Shown piece after piece: positions 60,215-64,000 of a stretch of DNA of 64,000 nt. Origin of the DNA: an uncultured Muribaculaceae bacterium. Its GTDB lineage: Bacteria; Bacteroidota; Bacteroidia; Bacteroidales; Muribaculaceae. Below the pieces are notes generated by a model. That model saw only the letters and a list, made by a program, of their open reading frames with translations, was not told the DNA's origin and did no database searches. How positions within the stretch are numbered: position 1 is the first letter of the stretch; every line of letters begins with the position of its first letter. The stretch covers positions 1 to 64,000 of the forward strand of contig CAKUMB010000006.1 in NCBI GenBank assembly GCA_934667475.1. Reading direction: 5' to 3'. A program made the translations under genes and the position numbers.

Positions 60215-61420
60215 TCAGTTGACGTTCACATAGCGGCCGTCAATCAGCGATCGGGTGACCTCCATGTCGCCGTTTTTCCACACCATGGTCACCCCCGTTG
60301 TCTGGGCCTTGAGCGGACTTTTGCTCACCTGCACCATGTGGGTGAAGCGTGTCTTCATTCCAGTGGTCTCAACGGCCTCGTCGAGCACGCGCTGCACCTC
60401 GGGCGACGAGGCTATCACAAAGTTCACACCGCCTATTTTCACCACTCCGGCCATTGGCTGCGACGCACTCAGCTTAATCACGTCGCCGCTGCTCACCTCA
60501 ATTCCTTTGGGGTATCCGTTTTGGGTGTTGAGGGTCACAATCAGGGTGTTGTGTGCCTTCTCTGCCTTGGCTATGGCTTTCAGTTTGTCGAGCGCGGCCT
60601 GCACTATGCGCATCTCGCAGGCCTCGCTGGTGGGCTGCAGCTGGTTGAGTACAAGCCCGTCGGTGGGGTTGGTCATAAACTCGTGGCCATATCCGCCGCG
60701 GGCCAGCTGGGCCATTACTGCGCTGTCGGCCGCTTCGGCGTTTTTGCTGCCGCCCTCATACACGCGCACTGGCACGGTCACCGTCTCCACCGAGTCGCTG
60801 GCGGCGGTGGCGCTGCCATTGGCCTCATCGTGCAACTGGTCTTCGCCGTTCAGAATGTAGGCGGTGGTGGTCATCTGCTTGCCGTCCCATGTGGCGTGGA
60901 GGGTGGTGTGCTGCTTTGGAAAAATTTCGGGCACATACTCATAAACGCGCTCAAACCGCGTGTTCATGCCCGTGGGCCGGGCATATTGCTTAAGGAAATC
61001 GGCATTGTCGGGGTTCATGATCAGCACAAAGTGTGCCTCGCCCACCTGATAGTCGCCATATGCCATGCGCCGGGCCACATCGGTTGATTTCAGCGGATCG
61101 CGGTCGTAGGCCTCCACCTTTATCGGCTCCAGTCCCGAGCCGTCGGGCCACACCACCAATGCAAATGCGTAGTGCTCGGCATCGTTGTCGTCGATGGCCT
61201 GCAGCTTTTTGCGCAGTGCGGTGTCGAAACCGTTGAGCTTTTTGTCGTCAAACCTCATGCACCGCAGCTCCATGTAGTCGGTCTTGCTGGGCAGCTTAAA
61301 GCTGCTGTCGCCCTGCACCACCTGCACCGGCATCACCACTGTGCCGCGGCGCGCACCCAAAGCGCTGCCGCAAACGCCTGTCAGCAGTGCGGCGGCGAGC
61401 AGAATATTTGTTTTTTTCAT
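60215..61420 (-). CDS. Periplasmic protein with an internal domain duplication
   Basis: A 401-aa protein of no family I recognise. Signal peptide (NILLAAALLTGVCGSALG). Two copies of a domain of roughly 130-150 residues are visible. The clearest match is HFVLIMNPDNADFLKQ...GMNTRFERV...ATWDGKQM in copy 1 against NFVIASSPEVQRVLDE...GMKTRFTHM...MVWKNGDM in copy 2. The layout of the copies resembles the TonB C-terminal fold, but this is only an impression. A perfect Shine-Dalgarno AAGGAGG (61428-61434) sits 7 nt before the ATG, which is rare in Bacteroidota. Confidence 0.7.
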   Translation of the reverse strand: MKKTNILLAAALLTGVCGSALGARRGTVVMPVQVVQGDSSFKLPSKTDYMELRCMRFDDKKLNGFDTALRKKLQAIDDNDAEHYAFALVVWPDGSGLEPIKVEAYDRDPLKSTDVARRMAYGDYQVGEAHFVLIMNPDNADFLKQYARPTGMNTRFERVYEYVPEIFPKQHTTLHATWDGKQMTTTAYILNGEDQLHDEANGSATAASDSVETVTVPVRVYEGGSKNAEAADSAVMAQLARGGYGHEFMTNPTDGLVLNQLQPTSEACEMRIVQAALDKLKAIAKAEKAHNTLIVTLNTQNGYPKGIEVSSGDVIKLSASQPMAGVVKIGGVNFVIASSPEVQRVLDEAVETTGMKTRFTHMVQVSKSPLKAQTTGVTMVWKNGDMEVTRSLIDGRYVNVN

Positions 61421-61427
61421 GTTCAGT

Positions 61428-61434
61428 CCTCCTT
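61428..61434 (-). promoter_or_regulatory. Unusually strong ribosome-binding site
   Basis: AAGGAGG on the minus strand, 7 nt from the ATG ending at 61420. None of the other starts I checked in this window has a comparable site. Confidence 0.6.
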
Positions 61435-61500
61435 TTTGCCATCGAAGATAGTGCTTTTGTGTGATTTTTTTCGCATATTTGCATAGAAAAAAGCAACATT

Positions 61501-62247
61501 ATGACCATATTTCACAACACACTCACCATCGTGGCCGCTGCTTTTGCCATCGGCCTTGCCTCATGCGGAGGCTCAGCCCAGGCCGGAGGCAGCGATGTGT
61601 TCACCACGCAAAGCGGCAAGCGCGTGGAGTTCACATTCATCAAGCACGGCAGTCTTGAGATAAAATACGACTCGCTGCACATCCAGGTCGACCCTGTGTC
61701 GCAGTTGCCGCCAGTCACCGACTATTCGCGCTTTCACAAGGCCGACGTCATACTCATCACACATGAGCACTACGACCACTACGATGAGGCTGCTATCGAC
61801 ACCCTGTGCGACAGCACCACGCGCGTGGTACTCAACGGCCGCTGCGCCGCCATGCTGCGCCGCGGCACCGCGCTGTCCAATGGCAACAGCTTGCAGCTGC
61901 GCAGCGACATCACCGTCGATGCCGTGCCCGCCTACAACACCACTCCGGCCCACGCCAAGTTTCACCCCAAGGGGCGCGACAATGGCTATGTGCTCACTCT
62001 CGACGGCTTCCGCATCTACATAGCCGGCGACACCGAAGACATACCCGAGATGAAGAATCTGCAAAACATCGATGTGGCCTTCCTGCCGTGCAACCAGCCC
62101 TACACCATGACCCTCACCCAGTTTGTAAACGCGGTGAAGACCATTTCGCCCAGGGTGGTGTATCCATATCACTACAACGACACGCAGGTGAGCCGCCTGC
62201 CGGCCATGCTCAAGGGCTATGATGTGCGCATCCGTCCCATGAAGTAG
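61501..62247 (+). CDS. MBL-fold metallo-hydrolase lipoprotein
   Basis: A 248-aa member of the UlaG-like metallo-beta-lactamase superfamily. A lipobox (IGLASC, Cys near residue 21) suggests membrane anchoring. The metal site is in LITHEHYDHYDEAAID; IYIAGDTEDIPEMKN gives the bridging Asp, and YPYHYNDTQ the final His. Substrate unknown. It is divergent from the internally duplicated protein (80 bp between starts). Confidence 0.9.
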   Translation: MTIFHNTLTIVAAAFAIGLASCGGSAQAGGSDVFTTQSGKRVEFTFIKHGSLEIKYDSLHIQVDPVSQLPPVTDYSRFHKADVILITHEHYDHYDEAAIDTLCDSTTRVVLNGRCAAMLRRGTALSNGNSLQLRSDITVDAVPAYNTTPAHAKFHPKGRDNGYVLTLDGFRIYIAGDTEDIPEMKNLQNIDVAFLPCNQPYTMTLTQFVNAVKTISPRVVYPYHYNDTQVSRLPAMLKGYDVRIRPMK

Positions 62248-62267
62248 GCTTATTGCAACAACAAAAA

Positions 62268-62309
62268 GAAATCCCGCAAGGCACATGCCTGCGGGATTTC
62301 CTTTTTTTT
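62268..62309 (+). terminator. Terminator of the MBL-fold gene
   Basis: GAAATCCCGCA (62268-62278) pairs with TGCGGGATTTC (62290-62300), with an inner GGCA/TGCC, then a run of eight Ts. Confidence 0.9.
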
Positions 62310-62338
62310 GTCGTTGCCAATGCGCAGCGGTCGGCGCC

Positions 62339-63625
62339 TTATCCAAAGTTGTCGAAGTGTATCGACTCGGGGTCGACACCGAGCGAGTCGAGCATCTTCT
62401 CCACGCTCTTGCTCATCATTGCAGGGCCGCACATGTAGTATTCGCAGTCCTCGGGAGCATCGTGGTTCTTAAGATAAGTGTCGTATAGCACCTGATGAAC
62501 GAAGCCAGGGGTGTATTTCACACCTGCCTCGTCGGCCTTCGGGTCGGGACGGTCGAGGGCCAGGTGGAACGAGAAGTTGGGAAACTCCTTTTCAATCTCC
62601 AAGAAGTCGTTGAGGTAGAACACCTCGCTCAGCGAGCGGGCTCCGTAGAAAAACGACATCTTGCGGTCGGTGGTGTGCAGTGTCTTGGTCATGTGCATGA
62701 TTTGCGCGCGCAGCGGAGCCATGCCTGCGCCGCCGCCAATCCATATCATCTCCTTCTTGCTGTTGAATATGGGGTGGAAGTCGCCATAGGGGCCGCTCAT
62801 CACCACTTTGTCGCCGGGCTTGAGCGTGAATATGTACGACGACGATATGCCGGGCATCACATCCTGGAATCCCACTTGCGGCTTCGGCTTGAATGGTGGC
62901 GTGGCTATGCGCACGGTGAGCATGAAGCGGTCGCCCTCGGCCGGATAGTTGGCCATCGAGTAGGCGCGCACGGTGGGCTCGGTGTTTTTGCACTTTAGGG
63001 TGAACAGGCCAAACTTTTCCCAAATGGGCAGATATTCGGGGCCTATCGAGTCTTTGTCGATGTCCACATTGTAGTCCATCTCATAGGCCGGAATTCGTAT
63101 CTGCGCATACGAGCCCGGAATGAAGTCCATGTGCTCGCCCTCGGGCAGGGCCACAATCAGCTCTTTGATAAACGAGGCCACATTCTTGTTGCTCACCACG
63201 GTGCACTCATATTCTTTCACCGACAGCACCGAGTCTGGCACCTGAATCTTCAGGTCGTCTTTCACCTTCACCTGGCAGCCAAGGCGCCAGTGCGCCTGCT
63301 GCTCCTTGCGTGAGAAGTGCACCGTCTCGGTGGGCAGAATCTCACCGCCGCCTTCCAGCACCTGCACCCGGCACTGGCCGCAGCTGCCCTTGCCGCCGCA
63401 TGCGCTGCTCAGCATCACGCCGTTGTCGTGCAGCGTGCTTAGCAGCGATGCCCCTGTGCTTACTTCAAGCTGCTTCTTGCCATTGTTAATGTCGATGCTC
63501 ACCTTGCCCGTGGGCACCAGATAGTGCCTGGCCACCAGCAGCACCACCACCAGCAGCAGGGTGATGGCCAGGAATATGGCCGCGCTCGTGAGCACTGTGA
63601 GGCTCGTTATGTCTAATGTAATCAT
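62339..63625 (-). CDS. nqrF: Na+-translocating NADH:quinone reductase subunit F
   Basis: The 428-aa electron-input subunit of NQR, which oxidises NADH and passes electrons through FAD and a [2Fe-2S] cluster. An N-terminal TM helix (LTVLTSAAIFLAITLLLVVV) is followed by the ferredoxin cysteines (SACGGKGSCGQCRV) and the FAD site (RAYSMANYP). The NADH site (WIGGGAGMAPLRAQIMH) and YYMCGPAMMSKSVE follow. It is the last gene of the nqr operon, 8 nt after nqrE. Confidence 0.97.
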   Translation of the reverse strand: MITLDITSLTVLTSAAIFLAITLLLVVVLLVARHYLVPTGKVSIDINNGKKQLEVSTGASLLSTLHDNGVMLSSACGGKGSCGQCRVQVLEGGGEILPTETVHFSRKEQQAHWRLGCQVKVKDDLKIQVPDSVLSVKEYECTVVSNKNVASFIKELIVALPEGEHMDFIPGSYAQIRIPAYEMDYNVDIDKDSIGPEYLPIWEKFGLFTLKCKNTEPTVRAYSMANYPAEGDRFMLTVRIATPPFKPKPQVGFQDVMPGISSSYIFTLKPGDKVVMSGPYGDFHPIFNSKKEMIWIGGGAGMAPLRAQIMHMTKTLHTTDRKMSFFYGARSLSEVFYLNDFLEIEKEFPNFSFHLALDRPDPKADEAGVKYTPGFVHQVLYDTYLKNHDAPEDCEYYMCGPAMMSKSVEKMLDSLGVDPESIHFDNFG

Positions 63626-63633
63626 TGCCTATG

Positions 63634-64000
63634 CTATAGTTTTATGCCCAGGAAACTCATGAAGGCTATTCCCATAAGGCCGGTTATTATAAATGTTATG
63701 CCAATGCCCTTGAGCGGCGCGGGCACGTTGCTGTAGGCCAGCTTCTCGCGTATGGCGGCCAGGCCCACAATGGCCAGCAGCCAGCCCAGACCCGAGCCGG
63801 CGCCATACACCGTGGCCGTCAGCGCCGACCCGAAGTCGCGCTGCTGCATAAACAGCGCACCGCCCAGAATGGCACAGTTGACCGCAATCAGCGGCAGGAA
63901 TATGCCCAGCGAATTGTATAGGGACGGCGAGAACTTTTCCACGGCCATCTCCACAAGCTGCGTCATCGACGCAATCACCGCTATAAACATTATCAGGGCC
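63634..64000 (-). CDS. nqrE: Na+-translocating NADH:quinone reductase subunit E (5' end outside window)
   Basis: The C-terminal part of the integral-membrane subunit NqrE; the frame runs out of the window at 64000. Visible are ALIMFIAVIASMTQLVEM, AVNCAILGGALFMQQRDF (the conserved Cys region of the NqrD/E pair) and ITGLMGIAFMSFLGIKL at the end. Several TM helices are seen. The rest of the operon (nqrA-D) should lie beyond the window. Confidence 0.96.
   Translation of the reverse strand, partial: ALIMFIAVIASMTQLVEMAVEKFSPSLYNSLGIFLPLIAVNCAILGGALFMQQRDFGSALTATVYGAGSGLGWLLAIVGLAAIREKLAYSNVPAPLKGIGITFIITGLMGIAFMSFLGIKL

Overview
The window is a continuous piece of a Bacteroidota chromosome, most likely a gut Bacteroidales of the Muribaculaceae type. 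The family assignment is inference. It rests on moderately high GC, NQR and 2-oxoacid:ferredoxin oxidoreductase genes, FISUMP, DUF4494, DUF5106 and PG0541-family proteins, and many promoters of the Bacteroidota form TTG or TTTG, 19-21 nt, TAnnTTTG. Coding is dense on both strands. I saw no prophage, CRISPR array, rRNA or intact insertion sequence.

Layout. 0.2-9.9 kb: a solute-binding protein, nth, pheS, an orphan 174-aa protein, an acyl-CoA-ligase-like enzyme, a TPR protein, tilS and a DUF5106 thioredoxin-like protein. 10-13.3 kb: a candidate structured RNA, ybaK-aroC-radical SAM overlapping or nearly touching end to end, tRNA-Ala(GGC), and a repeat element bounded by palindromes. 13.5-20.3 kb: a tRNA nucleotidyltransferase fused to an O6-alkylguanine-DNA methyltransferase, two tandem outer-membrane barrel genes with duplicated promoter and terminator, and a four-gene 2-oxoacid:ferredoxin oxidoreductase operon. 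20.4-27.8 kb: DUF2461 and a TetR-TolC-adaptor-RND-PG0541 efflux operon. 28-33.2 kb: def, ruvX and rho (with a large disordered insert and a long C-rich leader), ribosomal protein L31 type B and a diacylglycerol-kinase-like enzyme.

33.4-38.2 kb is a glycogen/maltodextrin operon: debranching enzyme, GT4 glycosyltransferase, and a GH57 protein that lacks a catalytic Asp. 38.4-49 kb holds a secreted protein with a sorting-like C-terminus, a MATE pump, a 1326-aa secreted FISUMP/propeller protein with a Ser/Thr-rich C-terminal module, a membrane-anchored AraC regulator, a decayed repeat region and an OmpA-family protein. 49.2-64 kb: transketolase, a FucP-type sugar transporter, YggS, DUF4494, a nitronate-monooxygenase-like flavoprotein, YigZ, acyl-ACP thioesterase, a papain-fold secreted protein, a CpsB-type PHP phosphatase, a zinc-ribbon/cytidylate-kinase-like pair, a periplasmic protein built from two repeats, an MBL-fold lipoprotein, and nqrF with partial nqrE.

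The points most worth a second look are the Cca-Ogt fusion, the large FISUMP/propeller protein with a pore-former-like tail, a perfect 22-bp palindrome overlapping a predicted promoter, two candidate small RNAs, the rho leader, and a palindrome-bounded repeat family with a third decayed copy 34 kb away. All family assignments come from reading motifs by eye; no database search was run.
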